Positions 24,209 to 31,742 of a DNA stretch of 41,269 bases are shown here, in pieces. The stretch covers positions 1 through 41,269 of the forward strand of contig JAUYTV010000039.1 in the NCBI GenBank assembly GCA_030694985.1. Reading direction: 5' to 3'. This DNA is from Methanoregula sp. GTDB lineage: Archaea; Halobacteriota; Methanomicrobia; Methanomicrobiales; Methanospirillaceae. Every line of letters begins with the position of its first letter. Position 1 is the first letter of the stretch. The position numbers and the translations under genes are program-made. Below the pieces are notes generated by a model, which had not been told where the DNA came from, did not search any database, and saw only the letters and a program-made list of their open reading frames with translations.

Positions 24209-24778
24209 ATGGAACCGGTTGCCCTGGGGGTATTTGTACTACCCTTCATTATCCTGATTGCAAGGATAGTAGAGACCAGCCTTGAAACTGTCAGGACGAT
24301 CTACATCAACCGGGGGCATGCAAACCTTGCTGCCTGTATTGGGATAGTAAAGACCGGTATCTGGCTGCTCTCCACCGGTCTTGTGCTCACCAATCTTTCG
24401 GATTACTTAAACCTGTTTGCGTACCTTGCCGGTTATGGTATCGGGACACTGCTTGGCATGGAGATCGAAAAGATGATCTCTTTAGGGCATGTGATCGTCC
24501 GGCTCATCACAGCCGCAGATCCCCAGCCACTCATCACTGAACTTGCGACCCTCGGATATGGTATGACCCGGATCGAGGCATCGGGGAGTTTTTCGCATAC
24601 GGTAGCGATCATCTTTATGATCGTGCCCCGTTCAGAACTGGGACGGTTGTTAGTCGTGCTCTCAAGAAATTATCCTGACGTTCTCTATACCGTGGAAGAT
24701 GTGCGCAATATCAAGGAAGGTGCAAAGATCTTCCACAAGGACCCAAAGAGCCGGATACTAGGGTTCTTTGGGCTTTGA
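24209..24778 (+). CDS. DUF2179/DUF5698 membrane protein (UPF0316 type)
   Basis: The 189-aa product has an N-terminal hydrophobic region with about three membrane segments (ALGVFVLPFIILIARI, LAACIGIVKTGIWLLSTGLV, YLNLFAYLAGYGIGTLLG). A soluble C-terminal domain of about 90 residues follows, containing the DUF2179 pattern (GYGMTRIEASGSFSHTVAIIFMIVPRSEL). Such proteins are widespread in Firmicutes and archaea, and the soluble part is thought to bind a ligand. No function is established. It sits about 160 nt after cheC and is followed by a T-rich tract. Confidence 0.8.
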   Translation: MEPVALGVFVLPFIILIARIVETSLETVRTIYINRGHANLAACIGIVKTGIWLLSTGLVLTNLSDYLNLFAYLAGYGIGTLLGMEIEKMISLGHVIVRLITAADPQPLITELATLGYGMTRIEASGSFSHTVAIIFMIVPRSELGRLLVVLSRNYPDVLYTVEDVRNIKEGAKIFHKDPKSRILGFFGL

Positions 24779-24873
24779 TCCGATTGCTTTTTTGTTTTTT
24801 TCCTCAAACCAAAACACTATCCTCTCTTCAGCCAAGTAACTCATAGAGTAAAAATGATTGGGGTGGCAATGCG

Positions 24874-25326
24874 ATGAACAGCAAAGATACAATTCCCATT
24901 TACAATTCCCGCACGGGAAAAAAAGAAGATGTAACACCGGTTGTAAAAACCGATGCAGAATGGCAGGCAATTCTCACCACGGAACAGTATAAAGTGGCCA
25001 GAAAACAGGGAACTGAATACGCGTTCACCGGGAAATATCATGCATCAAAAGAGCAGGGCATATACACCTGTGCCTGCTGCGGCACTGACCTGTTTAACTC
25101 GACAACAAAATTCGACTCGGGGACAGGCTGGCCCAGCTTCAATGCCCCGGTATCTCCCCTCAATATCCGCACCCACACAGATATCTCCGGCGGGATGGTG
25201 CGCACCGAAGTGCTCTGCGCCCGGTGCGGAGCTCACCTTGGCCATGTCTTTGATGACGGTCCTGCACCTGCGGGCAAACGTTATTGCATGAACTCGGCAG
25301 CTTTGGATCTTCACAAGACATTCTGA
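24874..25326 (+). CDS. msrB: Peptide-methionine (R)-S-oxide reductase
   Basis: MsrB reduces the R isomer of methionine sulfoxide in proteins. The 150-aa product has the whole domain: [44 protein letters not shown] and [11 protein letters not shown] near the C-terminus. Two CX2C pairs (CACC and CARC) form the structural zinc site, and the Cys in RYCMNS is the catalytic one. It begins ATG 24874 after a weak GGTGG and is a simple single gene. In a strict anaerobe it is most likely for repair after oxygen exposure. Confidence 0.95.
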   Translation: MNSKDTIPIYNSRTGKKEDVTPVVKTDAEWQAILTTEQYKVARKQGTEYAFTGKYHASKEQGIYTCACCGTDLFNSTTKFDSGTGWPSFNAPVSPLNIRTHTDISGGMVRTEVLCARCGAHLGHVFDDGPAPAGKRYCMNSAALDLHKTF

Positions 25327-25399
25327 CCGCTCATGTACCTGCCCCTTCACAACCCTTTTTTAACAATGCTCTCCCCATAGCACAACAAAGACAGGTATC

Positions 25400-26527
25400 A
25401 TGCTCTACCGCAAGATGAATAACACTGACAGGAAACTCTCTATTCTGGGTTTTGGCTGCATGCGATTGCCGCAGACTGCTGACTTTGCCATCGATGAGGT
25501 AAAGGCAACAGCGATGGTGCGGTATGCAATCGACCGGGGCATCAACTACATCGACACTGCCTATGTGTACCACAACGGGGAGAGCGAACCGTTCCTTAGT
25601 AGAGCATTGGCAGACGGGTACCGGCAAAAGGTAAATCTCGCTACAAAAATGCCGGTCTGGGATGTCGAGTCGCAACAGGATATGGATCGCATCCTTGACG
25701 AACAATTACAGCGGCTCAACACGGATCACATTGATTTTTACCTGCTTCACGGGCTTTCACATTCGTCCTGGGTTGATATGGTAAACCTTAATGTGGGTGA
25801 ATTCCTTGACAATGCAATTGCTGATGGCAGGATTCGCTCTGCGGGCTTCTCGTTCCATGACAATGTGCAGGTCTTTAAAGAGATCGTGGATGCTTATCCC
25901 TGGACTTTTGCACAGATCCAGTACAATTACATGGACGAGGATTACCAGGCGGGTACTGCGGGGCTGAACTATGCAGCGGAGAAAGGACTTGGCATTGTGG
26001 TCATGGAACCCCTGCGGGGAGGAGTGCTTGCCCAGGAGACCGCAGAGACAAAAAAACTCTGGGCATCGGGTGGAAAATCCCTTTCAGCAGCCGAATGGGG
26101 ATTACGCTGGCTCTGGAACCGGCCTGAAGTAACAGTCGTGCTCTCCGGCATGAGCACAATGCAGCAGGTGAAAGATAATATGAGTTATGCAAACGATGGC
26201 AAACCCTCCCTGCTGACAGCAAACGATCTCGACGTCTACGAGCAGGTAAAAACCTTCTACCGCAGCAGGGTAAAGATTCCCTGCACAAACTGCCGGTACT
26301 GCCAGCCGTGTATGGTCGGAGTTGGGATCCCGGACTGTTTTTCTGCTTACAATGACGCGTTTATCTACAACGACACCGCAGCAGCAAAGTTCTGCTACAA
26401 TGCCTTTACGGCTTCTGGCGGGGATGCTTCGCAGTGCCAGGATTGCGGAGTGTGCGAAAGCCTCTGTCCCCAGCACATCCTGATACGGGAGCGCCTCAAA
26501 GAGGTAGTATCGCTATTTAAGCATTAA
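25400..26527 (+). CDS. Aldo/keto reductase with C-terminal ferredoxin-like domain
   Basis: This 375-aa protein combines an aldo/keto reductase barrel with an iron-sulfur tail. The catalytic tetrad is visible: Asp in IDTAYVYHN, Tyr in the same segment, Lys in LATKMPVWD and His in FYLLHGLS. The tail has CTNCRYCQPCMVGVGIPDC and CQDCGVCESLCP, which would hold [4Fe-4S] clusters. This fused type is common in methanogens and anaerobic bacteria, and the electron donor may be ferredoxin instead of NADPH. The substrate is unknown. It is close upstream of the uvsE gene (16 nt). Confidence 0.9.
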   Translation: MLYRKMNNTDRKLSILGFGCMRLPQTADFAIDEVKATAMVRYAIDRGINYIDTAYVYHNGESEPFLSRALADGYRQKVNLATKMPVWDVESQQDMDRILDEQLQRLNTDHIDFYLLHGLSHSSWVDMVNLNVGEFLDNAIADGRIRSAGFSFHDNVQVFKEIVDAYPWTFAQIQYNYMDEDYQAGTAGLNYAAEKGLGIVVMEPLRGGVLAQETAETKKLWASGGKSLSAAEWGLRWLWNRPEVTVVLSGMSTMQQVKDNMSYANDGKPSLLTANDLDVYEQVKTFYRSRVKIPCTNCRYCQPCMVGVGIPDCFSAYNDAFIYNDTAAAKFCYNAFTASGGDASQCQDCGVCESLCPQHILIRERLKEVVSLFKH

Positions 26528-26543
26528 ACGAGGAGCACACATT

Positions 26544-27455
26544 TTGCGCATTGGATACCCCTGCATCAACCGCTCGATTGGCTGTACCGCTTCTCATACC
26601 TTCCGGCTTGCCTCCTATACCGGAGAGCGGCTGGAAAAGACGGTAAAAGAGAATCTCGCCTGCCTAAAAAAAACCCTCGAATATAACCGTGAGCACGGTT
26701 TGCTTTTCTTCCGGATCACATCAGACATGGTACCATTTGCTTCGCACCCGGTCTGCACGTTCCCGTGGCAGGAACACTTTGCAGAAGAGTTCCAGCAAAT
26801 CGGGAAATTCATCCGGCAGCACGGGTTTCGTATCTCCATGCACCCCGACCAGTTTGTGCTTCTCAATGCGCCGGATCCCGGAGTGTTCCAGCGGAGTATT
26901 GCTGATCTGGAGTACCAGACAAAGGTGCTCGACCTGATGGGACTCAGCACAACTGCAAAAGTCCAGATCCATGTCGGGGGCGTTTATGGCGACAAGCCGG
27001 CAAGCATGGACCGGTTTTCAGAGAGCTATGAACTGCTGGACACAGCCATAAAGAACCGGCTTGTGATCGAGAACGATGAGCGGCTGTACACGATCAGTGA
27101 CTGTCTTGCCATTCATAAGCGAACCGGAATCCCTGTGATTGCGGATTCGTTTCATCATAGCCTCCTTAACCATGGGGAGGGTTTTTCTGATCTGCTAAAA
27201 CCCCTGCGGGCAACATGGGAAGCGCATGACGGCATCCCGATGGTTGATTACAGCTCGCAGGAACAGGGCAGGCGGATGGGGGCACATGCAGAGCATATCG
27301 TACCAGATGAGTTCGAGCAGTTTCTTAATGAGACCCGGATGGCAGATTTTGATATCATGCTTGAGATCAAGGATAAAGAGAAGAGTGCCCTTTTAGCCCT
27401 TGACATTGCCCGCAATGATCCCCGTCTTGTCAGCAGGAAAATTACCGGGGCGTGA
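26544..27455 (+). CDS. uvsE: UV DNA damage endonuclease
   Basis: UvsE (UVDE) nicks DNA 5' of UV photoproducts and other lesions, starting alternative excision repair. The 303-aa product begins with TTG after a strong GAGGAG ribosome site and reads MRIGYPCINRSIGCTASHT. It has the TIM-barrel landmarks FRITSDMVPFASHP, RISMHPDQFVLLNAPD, IHVGGVYGDKPASM, VIENDERLYTISDCL and VIADSFHHSLLNHGE, which supply the metal-binding His, Glu and Asp. It follows the aldo/keto reductase by 16 nt. The Nre protein and Y-family polymerase further on form a separate repair pair. Confidence 0.93.
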   Translation: MRIGYPCINRSIGCTASHTFRLASYTGERLEKTVKENLACLKKTLEYNREHGLLFFRITSDMVPFASHPVCTFPWQEHFAEEFQQIGKFIRQHGFRISMHPDQFVLLNAPDPGVFQRSIADLEYQTKVLDLMGLSTTAKVQIHVGGVYGDKPASMDRFSESYELLDTAIKNRLVIENDERLYTISDCLAIHKRTGIPVIADSFHHSLLNHGEGFSDLLKPLRATWEAHDGIPMVDYSSQEQGRRMGAHAEHIVPDEFEQFLNETRMADFDIMLEIKDKEKSALLALDIARNDPRLVSRKITGA

Positions 27456-27491
27456 TCTTATCAGATTTCCCCACCCAATTGTAACCAGCAC

Positions 27492-28052
27492 ATGGACCTC
27501 TTAACACCTGCCTTGATTGGCATTGGCCTTTCTATGGATTGTTTTGCTGTATCGCTTGCGATTGGCACAACAACCAAGACCCGGCTTATCTACGCTGCCG
27601 CGATCATCGCATGCTTTTTTGGTGTGTTCCAGGCAGGCATGACACTCGTTGGCTGGCTGGCAGGGTCATCGCTAATCGGGCTTATCTCTGCATATGATCA
27701 CTGGATTGCGTTTATCCTTCTCGCAATTATTGGCGGTAAGATGATTTGGGAGGGAGTACGCGGGGGTGAAGAGGAGGCTCATATCGAGGCTATCCAGTTG
27801 GTCCCGGTGATCGTTTTATCCCTTGCAACCAGCATCGATGCCCTTGCTGTGGGCGTCAGTTTCGGGGTGCTCCAGACGGCAGTGCTCATTCCTGCCATCA
27901 TCATCGGGCTTGTCTGTTTTGCAATCTCGTTTGCCGGTGTGATGCTCGGCGAGCGGCTTGAAGATATTCTTGGAAACCGGATGGAGATCATCGGCGGCAT
28001 CATCCTCATCCTGATCGGCATCAACATCCTTTTAAGACACCTGTTCTGGTAA
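27492..28052 (+). CDS. mntP: Manganese efflux pump MntP
   Basis: MntP exports manganese ions. The 186-aa product has six predicted membrane segments in two homologous halves. The conserved acidic motifs are GLSMDCFAVSLAIGTT in helix 1 and ATSIDALAVGVSFG in helix 4, with the Asp residues the likely metal path. The length matches the family. It lies 36 nt after uvsE and before a hairpin terminator. No yybP-ykoY manganese riboswitch is seen upstream. Confidence 0.93.
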   Translation: MDLLTPALIGIGLSMDCFAVSLAIGTTTKTRLIYAAAIIACFFGVFQAGMTLVGWLAGSSLIGLISAYDHWIAFILLAIIGGKMIWEGVRGGEEEAHIEAIQLVPVIVLSLATSIDALAVGVSFGVLQTAVLIPAIIIGLVCFAISFAGVMLGERLEDILGNRMEIIGGIILILIGINILLRHLFW

Positions 28053-28146
28053 TAAACCGTGGTATCCCGGCATTTTTTATAGCGGAATGTCGTGGTTGCG
28101 GGGATAGTGATGAATTAAGGGAATTGTTACATTAAAAGAAAAAAGA

Positions 28147-28170
28147 CAGGATGCTCTTTTAGCATCCCTG
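28147..28170. terminator. Hairpin between mntP and the rubrerythrin-like gene
   Basis: GGATGCT (28149-28155) and AGCATCC (28161-28167) form a 7-bp stem with loop CTTTT, extended by CA/TG pairs with one bulge. It lies between two convergent genes and could end transcription from either side. Confidence 0.5.
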
Positions 28171-28186
28171 TACATGTGTTTTTCTC

Positions 28187-28642
28187 TTACCACGCTTCGG
28201 GGAATGCCATGTTGGTGTAGATGTCCTCGAGCCGGGCCTTGTGGCCGCGTTCCATGTTTGCCAGCTGGGAAAAGAGCAGTTGTGTCTCTACATCCGTTGC
28301 CAGGTTGGCCAGCTGGGTGTACATCTGCATAGCTTCTAATTCTTTCTTGATCGAGATGACAATTCCTTCAAGGGGTTTCATCTCAACAGTCAGGGCTGGA
28401 GTCGGGAGGGTGTCTGCCACTTTGTAGTCATGGCTGGCATCAAAGTGCATCTTTGCGACATCTTTGGTGAGCATGCCCTGCAGGAACTCGCGGTGCTTCT
28501 TCTCTTCACCGGCAAGCTCGGCAAACAGTGATTTCAATGCCGGGTCCTTTACCTTGTCTGCAACACCGCGGTAAAACGTGTAGGCTTCAACTTCCCTGTC
28601 GATTGCTGTAGAAATGATCTTCTTTGCATCATCTGCCTTCAT
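28187..28642 (-). CDS. Rubrerythrin-type ferritin-like protein
   Basis: The product (151 aa from ATG 28642) is a four-helix ferritin-like diiron protein. The iron ligands appear as Glu in IDREVEAYTFYRG, Glu-X2-His in ELAGEEKKHREFLQ, Glu in KKELEAMQMYTQLA and Glu-X2-His in ANMERGHKARLE. The C-terminal rubredoxin domain of classic rubrerythrin is absent. It likely removes peroxide or handles iron. The longer start at 28675 adds 11 residues (MAIFKKKRCYT) without a ribosome site, while the ATG chosen has GAGGTG about 7 nt upstream. GTTAAATAG near 28684 is a TATA candidate. Confidence 0.88.
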   Translation of the reverse strand: MKADDAKKIISTAIDREVEAYTFYRGVADKVKDPALKSLFAELAGEEKKHREFLQGMLTKDVAKMHFDASHDYKVADTLPTPALTVEMKPLEGIVISIKKELEAMQMYTQLANLATDVETQLLFSQLANMERGHKARLEDIYTNMAFPEAW

Positions 28643-28792
28643 TGTATAACACCTCTTTTTTTTAAATATTGCCAATTACTCTATTTAACAACATTGGTTT
28701 AGACACACGCAGGATAAATTCAAACCATGTCCGAATGTTTTATTTTACATGCCGTCTGTTTTATCAGATCCTCTCGTAAACACTACATAGAT

Positions 28793-29383
28793 ATGGATGA
28801 AGATGACCGTGCAGAGATTGAACAGATCCTTAACTATCATTTCTTTGAACCGCAACACTTAATCCGGGCACTCACCCACCCTGCCTGTGCTCATGAAATG
28901 CTCCAGCAGAACAAACGGTGCATGGACCAGGAAGCCTACAGCACGCTTGGAGATGCAGTGCTAAAGAGCGGCTTGATCCTCTATCTCATGGAAAAGGGTC
29001 TCGAAACCAAAGGTGAGATCACAGTGAACAAAGAACCCGTTGAGAAGAACGAGACACTGGCAAAAGTTGGCAAACGGTTAAAGATCAAACGGTTCATCCG
29101 GCTGGGGCGCGGGGAGAAAGAACTCTTAAGGCTTGGCGAAGAAACGATCCTTGCCGATACTGTTGAAGCCCTGATAGGCGCGATATTTTTAGACAGCGAT
29201 GCAGGTTTTGGCGTGGTAAAACAGTGCATCGGGCTCTGGTTTGAACCTGAACTAAAGAAGATCAAAAAGGGGGCAGCCCCTCTCAAGACTGAAAGTCCGG
29301 TTATCAGTCGTCCGATTTCATCCCCCAGACGTGCAGCACCCAGAGTAAAGAAGCCGCAGTCGCGACTACCGTGGAGAGGATGA
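28793..29383 (+). CDS. RNase III-domain protein lacking dsRNA-binding domain
   Basis: This 196-aa protein has the RNase III catalytic fold. QEAYSTLGDAVL corresponds to the signature (usually ERLEFLGDAVL) and LADTVEALIGAIFLD to the second acidic motif, giving D54, D122 and E125. The Glu that normally lies four residues before the signature Asp is Ser50 here, so one of four metal ligands is missing. No double-stranded RNA-binding domain follows. The tail is short and basic (SSPRRAAPRVKKPQSRLPWRG in outline). The start could be 28727 (22 residues more); neither has a clear ribosome site. Its last 80 nt overlap the convergent CorA-like gene. RNase III is uncommon in archaea. Confidence 0.78.
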   Translation: MDEDDRAEIEQILNYHFFEPQHLIRALTHPACAHEMLQQNKRCMDQEAYSTLGDAVLKSGLILYLMEKGLETKGEITVNKEPVEKNETLAKVGKRLKIKRFIRLGRGEKELLRLGEETILADTVEALIGAIFLDSDAGFGVVKQCIGLWFEPELKKIKKGAAPLKTESPVISRPISSPRRAAPRVKKPQSRLPWRG

Positions 29384-29591
29384 GAAGCGGTATATACCAC
29401 CATTGTGCCGCCATCGTTCCCTCCATAATTCCGCTTCCTGCAATGGTTGCGATCGTATTTGGGACTAAAAATGCTGTGCCAAGCACCGTGAGGTACGCAG
29501 TCACAAGGGCAAAGCGGTTGTTCATGCTCTGGAGCTGGTTGTTGTAGATGCTCTGCATCACTTCAAGTCCTGAAGAGAGCACATTTGACAT
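29304..29591 (-). CDS. CorA-like C-terminal membrane fragment
   Basis: The 95-aa protein resembles only the C-terminal two-helix part of CorA-like magnesium transporters. It has NQLQSMNNRFALVTAYLTVL, then FLVPNTIATIAG, followed by a second membrane segment (WWYIPLLILSTVVATAASLL). The usual GMN motif between the helices is not present and the large cytoplasmic domain is missing. It overlaps the MFS gene end by 34 nt and the RNase III-like gene end by 80 nt. It may be a small membrane protein derived from CorA, or a remnant. Translation coupled to the MFS gene is possible. Confidence 0.55.
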   Translation of the reverse strand: MSNVLSSGLEVMQSIYNNQLQSMNNRFALVTAYLTVLGTAFLVPNTIATIAGSGIMEGTMAAQWWYIPLLILSTVVATAASLLWVLHVWGMKSDD

Positions 29592-30799
29592 CTGTTCCGA
29601 ACTGCTACCGCAAATACGATTGCGACTGCCACTGTAAGCAGGAAGCTGGCAAAAAAACCGTATGCATAGCCAGAGGTCATGACAATGATTCCCGTACAGA
29701 CCGGCCCTGCCGCATGTCCGATGTCCATGGTCGATGATAACGCCCCCATCGATGCTCCGATCTCTTTTTTTCCTGCAACATCAGCAACATACGCGCTGGT
29801 AGCAACTGTTGAAAGTGACATGCCAAGACCACATACGGCGCTCACGAAAAGTATCTCATAAAACCCGGTTGTGAATGGGATGAGGGCAACAGAACTGCCA
29901 AGGATGATGAGCCCGAAAGTGATCTGATATCGCTTATCGAACCGATCGGCAAGTTTTCCAAAGAACGGTTTGGTCCCGGCGATGATCAACACCTGAACTG
30001 CAAAGATGATGCCAATCTGGTAAGCATCGATCCGGTTGGACATGAGAAAGAGGGGAAGGAACGTCTCAAACGCACCGAACGCAAAATACGTTGCCATATC
30101 AACCAGTGCGGTAGCACAGAGCCGGGCATTTGCAAAGAACGCAATGAAACTATCTTTAAATTTTGATAACGGGAGTCTGGTCAAGGGTGACAAACCCTTT
30201 TCATGGAACATCAGTGTCAGGATCAGGACCGGTACTGCAGCGATTGCAGCCGCCACGTACACCATTTGGAAAGGCACCAATCCTGGGTATAGAATAAAAG
30301 AAGAGATGATGATTCCCCCGGCCAGTGGTGCAATTGTCCGCCCTATGAGTGTGGCTGAAGAATACTGACCCAGCATGGCACCTTTATTTTCCGGAAACCG
30401 CTCTGCGATGACTGCTGATATGACCGGGCCAAGGATGGCAGTGGCAGTCCCATGGAAGAAGCGAACCGGAATGAGCCAGAGCGGATCGAAGATGAGCAGG
30501 TAGAGGAGCGGGGCAGATAAAAAGACAAAACCTGCGAGAATGAGCAGCCTCCTCCTCCCGATATGATCCGAGAGCACGCCCACAGGAAATGAAAAGAGAA
30601 TTCCTGCAAGGGGAGAGACTGCCGCTACCAGCCCTATCACTGCATCGTCTGCTCCAAGCGCGTGCGAGAAGAGAGGCAGCACCGGGTTTTTTGAGATTGT
30701 TGTAGAAAAAATTGCAAAGAACCCGAGCAGGAACAAGTAGTACATCATCCTGCGATCCGTAAAGAACGGTTCTCCTGAATGAATGGTTGGATGCGACAT
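29558..30799 (-). CDS. Major facilitator superfamily transporter
   Basis: The 413-aa product has about twelve hydrophobic segments and the MFS loop motif GVLSDHIGRRRLLIL between helices 2 and 3, with GKLADRFDKRYQI at the matching place in the second half. The family is one of proton-linked or uniport exporters, and drug or small-molecule efflux is the common role. The substrate cannot be read from the sequence. The start ATG 30799 has no clear ribosome site. The gene is divergent from the secreted protein gene at 30907. Confidence 0.88.
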   Translation of the reverse strand: MSHPTIHSGEPFFTDRRMMYYLFLLGFFAIFSTTISKNPVLPLFSHALGADDAVIGLVAAVSPLAGILFSFPVGVLSDHIGRRRLLILAGFVFLSAPLLYLLIFDPLWLIPVRFFHGTATAILGPVISAVIAERFPENKGAMLGQYSSATLIGRTIAPLAGGIIISSFILYPGLVPFQMVYVAAAIAAVPVLILTLMFHEKGLSPLTRLPLSKFKDSFIAFFANARLCATALVDMATYFAFGAFETFLPLFLMSNRIDAYQIGIIFAVQVLIIAGTKPFFGKLADRFDKRYQITFGLIILGSSVALIPFTTGFYEILFVSAVCGLGMSLSTVATSAYVADVAGKKEIGASMGALSSTMDIGHAAGPVCTGIIVMTSGYAYGFFASFLLTVAVAIVFAVAVRNRCQMCSLQDLK

Positions 30800-30906
30800 T
30801 TTTGTTGTCCCTGGTACTGGTGATAATCAGGAATAAGGATGACGATACCGGCATTGCGGGATAAAACCCATAATGCTAATAGTAATTACTCCCTAAAAAC
30901 TTCCGT

Positions 30907-31659
30907 ATGAAGAAATCTGTATCTCTTGGAATTGCAGTCATTGCTCTTGTGCTGCTGGCAGCACTTGTAGTACTTCCGGTCTCTGGCGTGGCAACCCCTG
31001 CAACTGCCGTTACAACCACCTCCCCCGCAGCAAGCGGTGTTACCAGTGCAAAACCCTTCATCAGTGCAACCGTTTCATCGTCAGCTCCCACTGTGGGAGA
31101 CCCATTGACTATCAGCGGGCTGGCAACCGGGGGGAATCTTGCATCCGGTGTCCAGATCTGGATATTTGCCGGTCACTATGTGAGTGTCACAACAGTACCA
31201 GTCAATGCAGATGGGACTTTTTCAAAAACCTACCAGACTGCGACATTGCCCCCGGCAATGTACTATGTCTTTGTCCAGAGCCCAAGCACTGACGGGACAT
31301 TTGATATCGCTCTGTATGATGCAGGAATATATTCCGGACAGGTAGTCAACACCAGGACCAAATCTACGGTCTTTAACTTCACCGGAACCGGCAGTGTGCA
31401 GGATGCCGCCGCATCAAAAGCCCTCTCCGATGCCCTCAACCAGCCCGGACAAGACGACATATACACCAAGCTCACGTTCCAGTTGTCAGCCACGGGCGCC
31501 ACACCCGCAGCGGTAATAACTACTGTTGCGGCACCGGTAACCACTGCAGTTCCCGCCGCAGCCACTACGGCAAAATCTCCCCTGCCCGTTGAAGTCACCG
31601 CAGGCGCGCTTGTGATCAGCGGGTGCTGTGCGGCTCTCTTTATGCGAAAAACCCACTAA
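30907..31659 (+). CDS. Secreted, C-terminally anchored protein
   Basis: I do not recognise the function of this 250-aa protein. It has an N-terminal signal peptide (MKKSVSLGIAVIALVLLAAL), a Thr/Ala/Ser-rich linker, a beta-rich domain of about 110 residues (VGDPLTISGLATGGNLASGV onward, similar in style to bacterial/archaeal Ig-like surface domains), another Thr/Ala-rich linker and a C-terminal hydrophobic anchor (VTAGALVISGCCAALFM) with basic end. This is the form of methanogen cell-surface proteins. The start has no ribosome site and may be leaderless, with a TATA-like element near 30870. Confidence 0.8.
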   Translation: MKKSVSLGIAVIALVLLAALVVLPVSGVATPATAVTTTSPAASGVTSAKPFISATVSSSAPTVGDPLTISGLATGGNLASGVQIWIFAGHYVSVTTVPVNADGTFSKTYQTATLPPAMYYVFVQSPSTDGTFDIALYDAGIYSGQVVNTRTKSTVFNFTGTGSVQDAAASKALSDALNQPGQDDIYTKLTFQLSATGATPAAVITTVAAPVTTAVPAAATTAKSPLPVEVTAGALVISGCCAALFMRKTH

Positions 31660-31742
31660 TTTTTCATTTTTTCTCGTTCTGCTGTATTATGGCATACATG
31701 GGAGCGGAAAAGTTCATCGTCCTATAAACAAGAAGCCTCCAC

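Noticed and set aside
24061-24285. 74-codon open frame between cheC and the DUF2179 gene
   Set aside because: It overlaps the start of the DUF2179 gene in another frame and has no ribosome site.
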